Positions 63,896-64,000 of a stretch of 64,000 bases of DNA are shown here, in pieces; within the stretch, counting starts at the first letter, position 1, and every line of letters begins with the position of its first letter. The stretch comes from Oenanthe sinensis (taxonomy: Eukaryota; Streptophyta; Magnoliopsida; Apiales; Apiaceae), in contig CM053802.1 of assembly GCA_028671895.1 (NCBI GenBank), forward strand, positions 39,718,201 through 39,782,200, in the 5' to 3' direction. The notes below the pieces were generated by a model. It was not told where the DNA came from. It saw nothing but the letters and a program-made list of their open reading frames with translations, and made no database searches. The position numbers and the translations under genes are program-made.

Positions 63896-64000
63896 CTTAA
63901 TTTACTGCATACACGTTCACACACAACGTGTGGTTCGTCCTTCTCACGAAGCGACTTACCCCGACTCACATTTATATATTCTGTTGCTTCGGCTATATTA

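Overview
The window is eukaryotic DNA from a flowering plant, most likely a eudicot with a large, transposon-rich genome. It holds no recognisable host gene and is filled with nested LTR retrotransposons. The plant call rests on primer-binding sites matching initiator tRNA-Met, Ty1/copia Gag-Pol of the Sirevirus type, plant-style TATA boxes followed by pyrimidine-rich leaders, and a GT-AG intron in a transposon-related gene. An asterid, possibly a member of the carrot family, is a guess from general similarity only. No database was searched.

Layout from left to right. 1-3697: the 5' part of a minus-strand copia element (open gag, PBS, LTR), inserted into a plus-strand LTR (3698-4779), which itself cuts a spliced transposon-related gene (4780-5722). 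6024-6735: LTR-like block. 8348-11465: old gag-only Ty3/gypsy-like element. 12535-25411: complete copia/Sirevirus-like element 1 (1190-bp LTRs, TSD actct) with broken gag and pol and an intact 1310-codon third ORF (ORF3). 26718-54722: a 28-kb tandem dimer of a second Sirevirus-like family, LTR-internal-LTR-internal-LTR, inside a single gtagg target-site duplication; it probably sits in a small TIR-bounded element. 55673-56878: probable solo LTR. 57525-61200: 3' LTR, PPT and decayed interior of a further minus-strand copia element. 61200-64000: gypsy-like LTR/leader DNA with two tandem-repeat arrays.

The complete copia elements share one plan: LTR, tRNA-Met PBS, long Gag with two CCHC knuckles, Pol in the -1 frame (PR-IN-RT-RNase H), a spacer, a very long ORF3 in the position called env-like in Sireviruses, PPT, LTR. 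ORF3 has no visible signal peptide or membrane segment; it has a conserved N-terminal domain, basic NLS-like patches and long charged helices. The main novelty lies in the cis sequences. Each LTR family carries its own array of a short, often palindromic motif: TCRAYNGATAA in element 1, ATCTCGATC in the dimer, GGCGCC/TTGCGCC in the outer copia elements, and GACGAGT in the block at 6 kb. In both complete families the same array recurs between pol and ORF3, directly upstream of a TATA box and a pyrimidine-rich leader, which suggests an internal ORF3 promoter using the LTR's own regulatory module. In element 1 the motif has also entered all three reading frames as SIDN/STDN peptides.
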